Assembly (NCBI RefSeq): GCF_009769755.1 | Contig: NZ_SDWJ01000001.1 | Location: 868,001-932,000 of the forward strand | DNA from: Sphingorhabdus profundilacus | GTDB taxonomy: Bacteria > Pseudomonadota > Alphaproteobacteria > Sphingomonadales > Sphingomonadaceae | Direction of reading: 5' to 3' | DNA length: 64,000 nt | Shown here: piece after piece, positions 24,670 to 37,126 of the stretch | How positions within the stretch are numbered: the first letter of the stretch is position 1 | Layout of the letters: every line of letters starts with the position of its first letter | Made by a program: the position numbers and the translations under genes | Notes under the pieces: model-generated | Told to the model about the DNA's origin: nothing | What the model saw: only the letters and a program-made list of their open reading frames with translations | Databases searched by the model: none

Positions 24670-26634
24670 ATGTCGCGCCGAACGTCCTTATTCTTCCTGA
24701 CGGCTATATGTATGCTGATTGCAGGTGGCGCGTTTCTGGTCACGGATATGGGGGGTAAAACCGCCGCATCATCTTATCAAGAGGCGCAGCAATATATAAA
24801 AACGGGCGATCTGCGCGCCGCCCGTGTGGCGTTGATGAACGCGGTGAAAGAAGACCCGAAATTCGGGCAGGCCTTGCTGGCACAGGCGCGTGTCTGCCTT
24901 GATCTTTTTGATGCGCCGGCGGCGCAGGACGCGCTGGAACGGGCGCAATTGGCAGGGGTTAACAAGGACCAGACGGCGCATTTGCTGGGACATGCCTATT
25001 GGTTGCAGGGGGAATGGGATGCCGCCGAGCGCCTATTGAAATCACCCTCCATTCCGCAGGCCAATCGGCCTTATGCGTTACGTATATTGGGACGCGTGCA
25101 GATGGATCGTGGCGATCTGGCAGCCGCACAGGGCAGTTTTGACGAGGCGATCCGGCTGTCCCCTAACGATAGCCAGATATGGACAGATGTGGCGCGGTTG
25201 CGTTTTGTACAAGGCGATCAGAGAGGCGCGATTGACGCGGTTGAATATGCGTTCAAACGCGACCCGCGCAATGTGCGTGCGCTCGAATTTCGTGGACGTT
25301 TGATGCGAACCCAATTTGGCGTGGTCGCCGCACTGCCCTGGTTTGAACGCGGGCTTCAGATCAACCCCAACGACATCCCGTTGCTTGAAGAATATGCCCT
25401 GACGCTTGGCGATGCAGGGCGTTATCGCGATATGTTGGCGCAAACACGCGCCCTTCTTGCGCTCGACCCGAATAATGCAAAGGCATATTATGCACAGGCG
25501 GTGCTGGCGGCCCGTGCCGGTAACTATGCCTTGGCCAGCCGCATATTAGCAAAAACAGGCTCCACGCTAGGCGACATGCCCGCCGCCATCTTGCTTGGGG
25601 CGATTTGCGAATTGGAATTGGGCAATTTTAATCGTGCCGTTGACCAGTTGCAGATATTGCTTGGCCGACAACCGCGCAACCGGCAGGTCCGGACATTACT
25701 CGCATTGGCGATGTACCGCGCAGGGGATCCTTTGGGTTCGCTTGATATCATCCGCGAAATTGCATCCCGACCGGATGCCGATACATATAGCCTGAAACTG
25801 ACTGCCTTGGCCTTTGTCGCCAGCAATCAGCCAGAACGGGCGACCAATCCGATCGACGATGCCGCTATTGCCGCGATCCGTACTTCTTTGCCTTTGCCCG
25901 AACCTGAAACATTGGACAGCGCCGCCCGGGCAGCGCGGCAAGACCCTGATAATGCCCAAACTATATTGCCTTATATCCGGCTTTTGGCGGCGCAGGGCGA
26001 TATCGAAACCGCATTGAACGAAGCATTGCGGCTGCAAGCCGGCAATGGCGGTGTTGCCGACGCCCATATCATCGTGGGTGATCTGGAAATGGCACGGGCG
26101 AACCTGCCTGCGGCGATTGTTGCGTTTCAAAAGGCAAGGCAGATCAGCTTTACCGAACCTGTGATGCTGCGTCTGGTCGATGCCCTGTCCATGACCGGGC
26201 GCGAAGATGAGGCGCGCGAGACGCTTGCGGCCTTTCTGGCTTACAACCCGACCAATTTATCGGCGCTCCGTCTGGCAGGCTATCGCAATCTTGATGCCCG
26301 TAATTGGGATCAGGCGATTATCCTGCTTGAACGGGTAAGGGGGCGTCTGGGCAATAATGATGCGATTCTTTTGGCCAATCTGGCGCGTGCCTATTCTGGT
26401 GCGCGGCATCATGCCAAAGCGGTACATTTTGCCGAGATTGCGTATCATATTGCGCCTGCCAATGCGATGGTCACCCATATTTATGGGCAGGCTTTGTTGC
26501 AACAGGGCCGACGGCCCAAGGCTGCGAAGGAATTGCTGCAAAAGGCGGTTATTTTGATGCCTGAAAACACACAGGTAGCCGCGGCATTTAGGCGCGCGCA
26601 GGCCGCCTATCGAATGTCAGCAAAGCGCCAGTAA
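24670..26634 (+). CDS. prsT: PrsT-like TPR repeat protein
   Basis: A 654-residue protein made almost entirely of tetratricopeptide repeats after a single N-terminal hydrophobic segment (LFFLTAICMLIAGGAFLVTD). It follows prsR by 13 bases in the position of PrsT. It differs from typical PrsT proteins, which are nearer 900 residues and are lipoproteins: there is no acceptable lipobox here, so it is probably membrane-anchored or secreted. It may act as a scaffold in polysaccharide assembly or export. Its 3' end overlaps the convergent GntR gene by 18 bp. Confidence 0.75.
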   Translation: MSRRTSLFFLTAICMLIAGGAFLVTDMGGKTAASSYQEAQQYIKTGDLRAARVALMNAVKEDPKFGQALLAQARVCLDLFDAPAAQDALERAQLAGVNKDQTAHLLGHAYWLQGEWDAAERLLKSPSIPQANRPYALRILGRVQMDRGDLAAAQGSFDEAIRLSPNDSQIWTDVARLRFVQGDQRGAIDAVEYAFKRDPRNVRALEFRGRLMRTQFGVVAALPWFERGLQINPNDIPLLEEYALTLGDAGRYRDMLAQTRALLALDPNNAKAYYAQAVLAARAGNYALASRILAKTGSTLGDMPAAILLGAICELELGNFNRAVDQLQILLGRQPRNRQVRTLLALAMYRAGDPLGSLDIIREIASRPDADTYSLKLTALAFVASNQPERATNPIDDAAIAAIRTSLPLPEPETLDSAARAARQDPDNAQTILPYIRLLAAQGDIETALNEALRLQAGNGGVADAHIIVGDLEMARANLPAAIVAFQKARQISFTEPVMLRLVDALSMTGREDEARETLAAFLAYNPTNLSALRLAGYRNLDARNWDQAIILLERVRGRLGNNDAILLANLARAYSGARHHAKAVHFAEIAYHIAPANAMVTHIYGQALLQQGRRPKAAKELLQKAVILMPENTQVAAAFRRAQAAYRMSAKRQ

Positions 26635-26958
26635 TTCCGCAGGGCTGACACCGGCGCGCTGCATTTGTGCCATGACATCGGGCCAGACATTTTTGACGAA
26701 ATGATCGCGTTCGAAATGGCGCAATTTGGCAACCGCACCACTGGCCACGAAAAGCCCGACGCCGCGTTTGACATCGACCAGTCCGCTATCTTGAAACAAT
26801 TGATACGCCTTTGCCACCGTCAGGGGATTGGCCCCTTGATCTGCCGCAAAAGCGCGGACCGAAGGCAACATGTCGCCTTCTTTATATTCGCCGTCCAAAA
26901 TTGCGGCCGCAATCACGTCGCGCAATTTCATATAGACAGGTTTGGCATCACTTTTCAT
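26617..26958 (-). CDS. GntR family transcriptional regulator (YtrA subfamily)
   Basis: A 113-residue regulator consisting of one winged helix-turn-helix. KLRDVIAAAILDGEYKEGDMLPSVRAFAADQGANPLTVAKAYQ is the GntR DNA-binding domain in the compact YtrA form, with a short dimerisation tail (about residues 75-113). YtrA-type regulators usually control adjacent transporter genes, but its neighbours here are prsT and a nitroreductase, so the target is unclear. The promoter side (26959-27004) holds the AT-rich CATAATACAGTAG. Confidence 0.88.
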   Translation of the reverse strand: MKSDAKPVYMKLRDVIAAAILDGEYKEGDMLPSVRAFAADQGANPLTVAKAYQLFQDSGLVDVKRGVGLFVASGAVAKLRHFERDHFVKNVWPDVMAQMQRAGVSPAELLALC

Positions 26959-27004
26959 CGCAACCTTACTGCCATAATACAGTAGAGCGCGTCAAGGTTT
27001 CACT

Positions 27005-27574
27005 TCAGGGCCATTGCCGCAAAATAAGGGAAAGTTCGGGCCTTGGCCGTTCCTCCAGCTGCTGCCCGGCGGAACCGATGTAGAAGAAACCGGCAAGTTG
27101 TTCGTCGCCCGGGCAAAAGGCAAGGCTGACCATCGGATCATAACAGGCCCATCCGGTAATCCAGCTGCCGACAAATCCATGGGCGTGCGCGGCGTGCAGC
27201 AGGTTCATGCCGACCGCGCCGACGCTCATCTGCTGTTCCCACAGCGGAATTTTCGCGCTGGGTTGCGGGGCATAAATCAGGGCGATCAGCGTCGGTGCCA
27301 TGAAGGCAGGCGCGATGGCGGCTTCGATCTGGGCCGTGCGTGCGTCCGGATTTGCGGCCAGAAAGGCGTTTTCCAGCAGTGTGGCAAATGCCTTGCGGTC
27401 GGCAATATGGGTCAGACGCCACGGGAATAACTTGCCATGATCGGGCGTGCGCGTTGCCAATGCCACGATTTCAGCCAGCGTCGATGCGTCCGGGCCGGGC
27501 GCGACCATGTCGCGTGGCTTGCCCGAACGGCGCGTGGCGAGATAGGCTTGTACAGAGGATAGATCGTTAAACAT
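27005..27574 (-). CDS. Nitroreductase family protein
   Basis: A 189-residue FMN-dependent oxidoreductase. RRSGKPRDM near the N-terminus and TPDHGKLFPWRL correspond to the FMN-binding Arg and the second flavin segment of the compact YdjA-like nitroreductases; GAVGMNLLHAAHAHGFVGSWITGW is the conserved middle motif. The start at 27574 (MFNDLSSVQ) gives the normal length; upstream in-frame ATGs at 27589 and 27628 are possible. It is divergent from the peptide transporter. Substrate unknown. Confidence 0.85.
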   Translation of the reverse strand: MFNDLSSVQAYLATRRSGKPRDMVAPGPDASTLAEIVALATRTPDHGKLFPWRLTHIADRKAFATLLENAFLAANPDARTAQIEAAIAPAFMAPTLIALIYAPQPSAKIPLWEQQMSVGAVGMNLLHAAHAHGFVGSWITGWACYDPMVSLAFCPGDEQLAGFFYIGSAGQQLEERPRPELSLILRQWP

Positions 27575-27702
27575 GTATCCGCCATTCATCGGAATCTGCA
27601 GGGCCGCGCAACAAAATTCTTCACACACGCAATTTTTCCGTTAGGGTTTAATGATCTGCCCCCGGAGAGGGGTTTAGCAAAATTCGAGGGGTTCTTTCCA
27701 GC

Positions 27703-29504
27703 ATGACCACAGTTATGGACGATTCAGCGGCCGAACCTGGTGCAATTCCAGGCAATTACACACAGGCCAGCACGCAAGGCAAAGACGGATGGTTTGGTCA
27801 CCCCAAGCAACTTGCGCGATTGTTCACAACCGAGATGTGGGAACGCTTTGGCTATTATGGCATGCGGGCGTTGCTCACGCTGTATCTGGCGCAGCATTTC
27901 CTTTTTGATGATACGACGACGGCGTCGATCTATGGCGGCTTTACCGCTTTGGTGTACCTCACGCCGCTGATCGGCGGGTTGATCGCGGATCGGTATCTTG
28001 GCTCGAAACGTTCGGTGAAATTTGGCGCCATTTTGATGGCGCTTGGCTATTTCACGCTCTGTTTCGGCGGTGAAGCGGCCAAGCCCTATGCCACAATCGA
28101 TGGTCAGCGATATGAAGTGACCGTTGAAGGCAAGGGCGAAGCCCAACGGCAATTTGTCACTGACGATGGCCAGAAACTGCAAATCAAGGGCAATGACGAC
28201 AAGACCGTGTCGCTGCTGGGGGCCGATGGCACCGAGGTTCGCAAGGTTGACGCAGGGAATTTCAAGGCATCGGGCGAGCGTTCGTCTTTCTACACAATGT
28301 TGCTGCTGATCGGCCTGTCGATGGTTACGATTGGCAATGGTTTCTTCAAACCCAATATCTCGACCATGGTCGGCTCGCTCTATGACCAGGGCGACCAGCG
28401 CCGCGATGCCGGTTTCACCATATTCTATATGGGTATCAACTTAGGCTCTCTGCTATCGCAACTTGCATGTCCGTTTTTGGCGGACGCCTATGGATGGTGG
28501 GCCGGGTTTGGCCTTGCCGCGATTGGCATGCTCGCATCATGGGCGCTGATCCAGTTCGATGGCGGTCGTCTGGACGGCTATGGCGAACGTCCTGCAGATG
28601 CAACGTCGAGCCGCGACTGGCTGATCTATGGTGGCGCATTGCTTGCGGTACCTGTTGTCTGGTTCCTGTTTTCCAACCTCATGGGTTATGTAAAGCCCGA
28701 AGCGGGAAGCGGCATATTGGGTTATATCGCGACGCTGCCCATCATGGGCAAATTGCTGTTCGGCACCTTCCTGATCGGCGTGCCGGCGATTTTGTTCTGG
28801 TCCTATCTCAAAGGGTCCAAGGTCGAATTCCAGATGATGATCGCCGCCATGGTGCTGATCATCTTCAACGTTGTATTCTGGACCTTGTTTGAACAGGCGG
28901 GTTCATCGCTGACCTTGTTCGCCGACCGGAACACCGACCTGTCGGTCTTTGGTTGGTTCAGCATTTCCGCCGGTCAAACGCAATTTTTCAATGCGTTTTT
29001 CATCGTTGCCCTGGCCCCTGTATTTTCCATTTTGTGGAATGCAATGGCAAAGCGCGGGATCGAACCGGGCATTCCGATCAAATTCGGCATCGGCCTGATG
29101 GGCGTTGGTTTCGGCTTTCTTTTCCTCGTCTGGGGATCGCAATTTGCCGGGGATGATTTCAAGGTTGGCCTGTGGTGGCTGGCAGGGCTGTATCTGATCC
29201 ATTCGATTGCCGAACTGTGCATTTCGCCGGTCGGCCTGTCGATGATCACAAAGCTGTCCATTGCGCGCATTGTCGGCATGATGATGGGCGTGTGGTTCCT
29301 GTCGATATCGGTCGCGCAATATGTCGCCGGTGTCGTCGCGCAAGTTGCCAGCGTCGAAACGGTGGGCGGGCAAGTGACGAACCTGAAAGTCAGCCTTAAC
29401 ACCTATGTCGACGTGTTCACGACCATCGGCTGGATTTCGGTCGGCATCGGTGTGCTGCTGATGCTCATCGCCTATCCTCTCAAGCGTTTGATGCATGGTG
29501 TGAA

Positions 29505-29508
<4 letters not shown>
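27703..29508 (+). CDS. Proton-dependent oligopeptide transporter (POT/PTR family) with inserted domain
   Basis: A 601-residue inner-membrane symporter for di- and tripeptides. ERFGYYGMRALLTLYL near residue 48 and FFKPNISTMVGSLYDQGDQR are POT family signatures. Between transmembrane segments, at about residues 125-197, lies a roughly 70-residue hydrophilic insert predicted to be beta-rich (DGQRYEVTVEGKGEAQRQF onward), which is absent from standard family members such as DtpA/DtpT. Its stop overlaps the first of two amidohydrolase genes (ATGA), which suggests uptake coupled to hydrolysis or modification of peptides. Confidence 0.93.
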
Positions 29509-30901
<1,393 letters not shown>

Positions 30902-30905
<4 letters not shown>

Positions 30906-32194
30906 GGCATTTCCTTTACGCAGCGGCCGCAATGGCGGCTTTGACATCGCCATCCTATGCCGAAACGATTGCCATTACCGGCGGCAAGCTGGTGATTGGC
31001 GACGGCAGCGCGCCTATTGATGGCGGTACCGTCGTCATTCGCGAAGGCACCATCGTGGCGGCCGGTGCGGGTGTCGCTATTCCTGCGGACGCGCGGAAAA
31101 TCGACGCCAGCGGCAAATGGGTCACACCGGGCATATTCGCAGGTTTCACCCGGCTCGGCCTCGCGGAGGTGGATGCGGTTGATGGCACCAATGATAAAAG
31201 TGGCGGCAAAAGTGGGTTTTCAGCCGCGATTGACATTGCGCCCGCCATCGATCCATTCCGGACACCATTCGCCGTGAACCGTTCTGCCGGAGTAACCAGA
31301 GCGGTCGTCGCCCCCGAACCATCGGGCAGTATTTTTGCAGGGCAGGGTGCCATAGCCGATCTGGGTGCAGACAGCGACAGCGTCACGAAAGCCCGCGCAT
31401 TCCAGTTCGCCATTTTCGGCGAAGACGGTGCCGCCAATGCCGGAGGTAGCCGTGCTGGAACGCATCTGCATTTCCGGGCGATGCTGCGCGAGGCGCAGGA
31501 ATATGCCACCGGACGCGATAACTTCGATGATGACTTGCTAAAAGCGGAAGATGCCAAGGCATTATTGTCGGTTCTTCGCGGTGAGACACGCTTGTTAATC
31601 CACGTCGAAGGGGCCAATGACATGTTGCGCCTGATCGAATTGAAACGCGAATTTCCGGCGATTAAAATGGTTTTCGTCGGGGTAACCGAAGGGTGGCGCG
31701 TGGCCCGGCAATTGGTTCAGGCCGGTATTCCGGTCATAGCATCCGCCTTGAACGACTTGCCGGTCACATTCGAAATGCTGGGCGCGACGCAAAGCAATGT
31801 CGGGCGCATGAAAGATGCAGGCGTTAAAGTCGCCATCGGCATGATCAATGACCGTGATGCCCATCAATTGCGATATACCACCCAATATGCCGGAAACCTT
31901 GTTAGTCTGGAAAAGGTACCGGGTGCCACCGGCTTGACATGGGATGAAGCTTTTTCCGCCATCACTTCGGTTCCCGCCGAGATCATGGGTGTCGGCGAAA
32001 CGCTGGGCAGCCTGAAATCCGGAAAAGCAGCCGATGTTGTTCTGTGGGATGGCGACCCGCTTGAATTGTCCAGCGCGGCAACGACCGTTATCATCGACGG
32101 TGTTGAACAACCGTCGGGCAATCGTCAGCAACGATTGCGCGATCGTTATGCCCGCCCGACAGAAGGGGATTTGCCAAAAGCCTATGACCGGTAG
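30902..32194 (+). CDS. Secreted amidohydrolase-like protein lacking the HxH metal motif
   Basis: A 430-residue amidohydrolase-fold protein with a cleavable signal peptide (MRHFLYAAAAMAALTSPSYA). The fold is shown by the N-terminal GKLVIGDGSAPIDGG and the C-terminal LGSLKSGKAADVVLWDGDPLE. At the position of the catalytic HxH the sequence reads TPGIFAGFTRLG, so the first metal pair is missing. LIHVEGAND retains a histidine. It may be inactive, use a different metal site, or support the upstream paralogue, to which it is coupled by a 4-base overlap. Confidence 0.85.
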
Positions 32195-32243
32195 ATAATC
32201 TGCACGTGAAATTGCGCGTTTTTCGGGGGCGGGAGAGTGTGAA

Positions 32244-32921
32244 ATGAACGAATATCTGCTTCTCGTTTTTGCCTGTGTTTCATTTGTCGGGACGCATTTT
32301 TTAATGTCTCACCCTTGGCGTGCAACGCTTGTTCGCGGGTTTGGTGCCAATGGATTTTTACTCGCTTATTCGGCAGTATCATTGGCGTTGTTCGTGTGGA
32401 TGGTGATCGAATTTGGCCGCGCGCCAAAGGCGGATCTATTCTGGCCCGTCAGCGACATCATCTGGGCGGTGGCCAGCGTGTTAACTTTATTGGCCGCTAT
32501 CTTGTTTGCAGGCTCTTTCATCCGCAACCCGTCATTGCCCGGCATGCCCGACGCCATGGCCGCACAAACCCCGTCCGGTGTTTTCAAAGTCACGCGGCAC
32601 CCGATGATGTGGGGATTTGCCCTGTGGGCAATGGCCCATATCCTTGTCGCACCGCGCACCGACAATTTCATTTTTTCCGGCAGTATCCTGTTCCTCGCGC
32701 TTGTCGGGTCCAAGGGGCAGGAGATCAAGAAATTGAAATTGACCGGTGTCGAATGGGAAGCATGGTTGCGACGGACACATTTCTGGCCGCGCCTGTCCGC
32801 GCTGCTTTCGGTGGGCTTGGGGCCGTGGATTGCGGGTGTTGTACTGTGGCTGGCGGCGACATGGAGCCATCCTTATATGGGTGTTGCTGGTGCGGGTATT
32901 TTCCGCTGGTTGGCGGTTTAG
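32244..32921 (+). CDS. NnrU family membrane protein
   Basis: A 225-residue inner-membrane protein with about six hydrophobic segments. The conserved GVFKVTRHPMMWGFALWAMAH motif identifies the NnrU/isoprenylcysteine methyltransferase-like family. NnrU was first linked to nitrite/nitric oxide reduction, but the family is broad and no denitrification genes are in this window. GGGAGAG precedes the ATG. Function here is unknown. Confidence 0.88.
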   Translation: MNEYLLLVFACVSFVGTHFLMSHPWRATLVRGFGANGFLLAYSAVSLALFVWMVIEFGRAPKADLFWPVSDIIWAVASVLTLLAAILFAGSFIRNPSLPGMPDAMAAQTPSGVFKVTRHPMMWGFALWAMAHILVAPRTDNFIFSGSILFLALVGSKGQEIKKLKLTGVEWEAWLRRTHFWPRLSALLSVGLGPWIAGVVLWLAATWSHPYMGVAGAGIFRWLAV

Positions 32922-32965
32922 GGTTGGATACAGGCTAATTTTCAGCCCAATTTTGTTATACCCAG

Positions 32966-33110
32966 CCGTCACCCTGAACTTGTTTCAGGGTCCATTTGTC
33001 AGTCCTAGCCTGCGCTTTAGTGACAAGCCATGCTGCGACGCACGGTTGCGTTTAGCCCCTGCAGATAGAGCCGCTGCACGATGGACCCTGAAACGAGTTC
33101 AGGGTGACGG
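32966..33110. repeat. MITE-like element, copy D
   Basis: A 145-bp element bounded by CCGTCACCCT and AGGGTGACGG inverted ends. It differs from copy E (33211-33355) at only two positions. The 541-bp gap 32922-33462 holds no credible gene; apparent ORFs cross the repeats. Confidence 0.88.
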
Positions 33111-33210
33111 GTATAGTTCAGGGTGACGGGTATAGAAGTGCTGAAATGTTGGGTTGTTTCATTGCTTTTTGGGGCTGCATACCGAGATTCAACAACCGTC
33201 CTTTTCTTCA

Positions 33211-33355
33211 CCGTCACCCTGAACCTGTTTCAGGGTCCATTTGTCAGTCCTAGCCTGCGCTTTAGTGACAAGCCATGCTGCGACGCACGGTTGCGTTTAG
33301 CCCCTGCCGATAGAGCCGCTGCACGATGGACCCTGAAACGAGTTCAGGGTGACGG
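33211..33355. repeat. MITE-like element, copy E
   Basis: Starts 245 bp after copy D, has the same length and orientation, and shows two substitutions in 145 bp. This points to recent duplication or gene conversion. It is followed by a short tandem repeat derived from its right end. Confidence 0.88.
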
Positions 33356-33411
33356 GTATAGTTCAGGGTGACGGGTATAGTTCAGGGTGACGGGTATAGT
33401 TCAGGGTAACG
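33343..33411. repeat. 19-bp tandem repeat
   Basis: Three exact units of TTCAGGGTGACGGGTATAG and a partial, altered fourth, grown from the right end of copy E. One extra unit is also present after copy D. Confidence 0.88.
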
Positions 33412-33462
33412 ACGTGTTGGCTCAGGGTGACGGCGTGTCAGCTTGAAATTGGGCGATGTTCC

Positions 33463-34435
<973 letters not shown>

Positions 34436-34458
<23 letters not shown>

Positions 34459-35689
34459 CCAACTTCTCCTTTTCGGGGGCCTCAATGGCGGTGGCAAGTG
34501 CGACATCCATTTGGACATTGCCTGTCGTTCTGAAAATATCGGGAAGCGTTTCGACGGCGATCAACAAGGCCAGCGGTTCAACTGGAATGCCTAGCGCCAG
34601 ACAGATTGGCGCGATCGAGGTGACGAAGCTGACCGTGCCAGGCAGGCTGACTGCGCCCATGGATGTCAGGGCGGCGATGAAAATGGCAAAGGCATAATCA
34701 AAAGCATCGAGTTCGATATTGAACCAGTTGGCGACATAAAGCGCCACCGCAAGATTCATCGCGGGGCCGGTGACGCGCAACAGGGCGACTGCCATGGGCA
34801 ACACCAGACCGGCGGTGGATTCCCGCACACCCAATGCTTCGGACTTTTGCAGCATCAACGGCAGGCTGGCGAGCGAGGATTGCGTCGATACGGCAAAGGC
34901 CTGCACCGGCGCGATCTGGCGGGCATAGTCGGTGAATCGGACCTTTCCGGCAAAGACGGCAACGGGATAGGCAAAGGCACCGACCACGATACCAACCATC
35001 GACACGATTCCGATATAGTGCAGAACCGCACCCAGCGCGGCAAAGCCCGAGCGCGCGCCAACGACGAAGGCGAGGGCGAACACGCCGATGGGCGCGAGTT
35101 TCAGCACCCATTCAATCACGATCACCATGGCATCGGCCAATGCGCTGAAAAAACCGGCCATTTGCTGGCGCGGATCGGGGGCTAGCCGCGTAATGGCAAA
35201 GGCGAAGGTCATGGTGAAGATCAGCAGCGGCAGGATGGAATCGCTGGCCGCCGCCGCAATCGCATTGGTCGGAACAAGCGCGACGATAAAGTCCCGCAAG
35301 CCGGGTTGCTCGCCAACCGCAGCGGCGGTTGTCAACGCGGACCGCAGGGCATCGGCGCTTTCCTGCGGCATTGGGACGAGGGCAAGGAAGGTCGGCGTAA
35401 GGATCGCGCCCATGCAGGCGGACAGGCCCATCATCACAACGATCCATGTGACCGTGCGCGCGGCCATGGGACCTGCGCGTGCGGCTTCTGCGCTTTTGAC
35501 GATCCCAGTTATGACGAGCGCGACGATCAACGGTACGACGGTCATGCGGAGCGCGTTCAGCCACAATGTGCCGAGGATATCGAATGCAAAATCGAGCTGC
35601 TTGGCAACGGCAGGTATTTGCGAGGTCAGAAGGATACCGAGCAGGAGACCGGCAACCAAAGCGATAAGGATACGTGTTGCGTTAGACAT
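34436..35689 (-). CDS. Dicarboxylate/amino acid:cation symporter
   Basis: A 417-residue inner-membrane transporter of the DAACS (GltP/DctA) family. It has about eight hydrophobic segments and the re-entrant-loop serine-rich motif [15 protein letters not shown], followed by [21 protein letters not shown]. Family members import glutamate, aspartate or C4-dicarboxylates with Na+ or H+. The 3' end overlaps the aldo/keto reductase start. It is divergent from glmM across about 96 bp. Confidence 0.9.
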
Positions 35690-35785
35690 GACGAGAAGTC
35701 TTGCCAGCCTGCCGCCCCCTATGCAAGGGAGAGGCTTCGCGGTTGCATTTTTTGTCGTAATTCCGCCCGGATATCAGGAACTGGC

Positions 35786-37126
35786 ATGGCGCGTAAATAT
35801 TTCGGAACCGACGGGATCAGAGGCCGCACCAATGCAGGCGCGATGACGCCCGAAATGGCGATGAAGGTCGGGCAGGCTGCAGGCGCGCATTTCCTGCGTG
35901 GCGCGCACAAGCATCGCGTCGTGATCGGCAAGGATACGCGGCTTTCGGGTTATATGATCGAAAATGCGCTGGTCGCCGGATTTACCAGCGTGGGTATGGA
36001 TGTGGTGCAATTTGGCCCCATCCCGACACCGGCGGTCGCTCTGCTGACCCGGTCGATGCGCGCCGATCTGGGCGTGATGATTTCGGCGAGCCATAACCCT
36101 TATGAAGATAACGGCATCAAATTGTTTGGACCGGACGGTTTCAAGCTGTCCGACACGGATGAAATTGCGATTGAAGCCTTGCTCGACAAGCCTGCAAAAC
36201 TTGCCAATGCGCCAGACGTGGGCAGGGCGCGGCGGATCGAGGACAGCCGGGGCCGCTATATCCATGCAGTCAAGGCATCGGTTCCCGAACATATCCGATT
36301 TGATGGACTTCATGTTGTTCTCGATTGCGCGCATGGCGCGGCCTATCAGGTCGCCCCCACCGCAATCTGGGAATTAGGCGCGCAGGTCACGCCGATCGGG
36401 GTTAGCCCCAATGGTAAGAACATCAACGACAAGGTCGGTTCGACCTATGTCACCACCTTGCAGGAAACGCTCGTTTCGGCAGGCGCGGATATCGGTATTG
36501 CGCTTGATGGCGACGCCGACCGGCTGATCGTTGTCGATGAAAAAGGCCGGGTTGTGGACGGCGATCAGATCATGGCGCTGCTCGGCACGGCGATGAGCCG
36601 TGCGGGCAAGCTGACGGGGGATGGCATCGTCGCCACGGTCATGTCCAATCTGGGGCTGGAACGGTATCTCGAAAGCCAGCATCTGAAGCTGGTGCGCGCC
36701 AAGGTGGGCGACCGCTATGTTCTTGAAGAGATGCGGAACCATGGCATCAATGTGGGGGGGGAGCAATCGGGGCATATGATCCTGCTCGACCACGCCACGA
36801 CCGGCGATGGCACGATCGCTGCGCTGCAAGTGTTGGCGCAACTGGTCGAAAGCGGGAAGCCTGCCAGCGAGGTGCTGCACCTGTTCGATCCTGTGCCGCA
36901 GCTTTTGAAAAACGTCCGCTTTTCGGGCGGCAAGCCGCTGGACAATCCGGCGGTGCAGGCCGTCATCGCGCAGGCCGAAGCTGAACTGGCGGGCAAGGGC
37001 CGTCTGGTCATCCGCCCGTCGGGGACGGAACCTGTGATCCGGGTTATGGCCGAAGGCGACGATGCGGCGCAGGTCGAAAAGCTCGTCGATGCGATCTGCG
37101 ATGCGGTAAAGGTCGCGGCAGCTTGA
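35786..37126 (+). CDS. glmM: Phosphoglucosamine mutase
   Basis: A 446-residue enzyme interconverting glucosamine-6-phosphate and glucosamine-1-phosphate for cell-wall precursor synthesis. [10 protein letters not shown] opens the protein; the phosphoserine loop is [13 protein letters not shown], the metal loop is LDGDADR, and the phosphate-binding tail is [12 protein letters not shown]. The ATG at 35786 follows AGGAA and gives the exact family length; the frame stays open 160 codons upstream but that part is antisense to the symporter. It overlaps thiD by four bases. Confidence 0.97.
   Translation: MARKYFGTDGIRGRTNAGAMTPEMAMKVGQAAGAHFLRGAHKHRVVIGKDTRLSGYMIENALVAGFTSVGMDVVQFGPIPTPAVALLTRSMRADLGVMISASHNPYEDNGIKLFGPDGFKLSDTDEIAIEALLDKPAKLANAPDVGRARRIEDSRGRYIHAVKASVPEHIRFDGLHVVLDCAHGAAYQVAPTAIWELGAQVTPIGVSPNGKNINDKVGSTYVTTLQETLVSAGADIGIALDGDADRLIVVDEKGRVVDGDQIMALLGTAMSRAGKLTGDGIVATVMSNLGLERYLESQHLKLVRAKVGDRYVLEEMRNHGINVGGEQSGHMILLDHATTGDGTIAALQVLAQLVESGKPASEVLHLFDPVPQLLKNVRFSGGKPLDNPAVQAVIAQAEAELAGKGRLVIRPSGTEPVIRVMAEGDDAAQVEKLVDAICDAVKVAAA

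Noticed and set aside
33123-33371. Open reading frames of about 80-126 codons running through 32.7-33.4 kb
   Set aside because: They cross copies D and E of the palindromic repeat, giving the same translated tail twice, and have no ribosome site or recognisable domain.
35306-35785. A 160-codon upstream extension of glmM
   Set aside because: It is antisense to the symporter gene, and the internal ATG at 35786 has a ribosome site and the conserved GlmM N-terminus.
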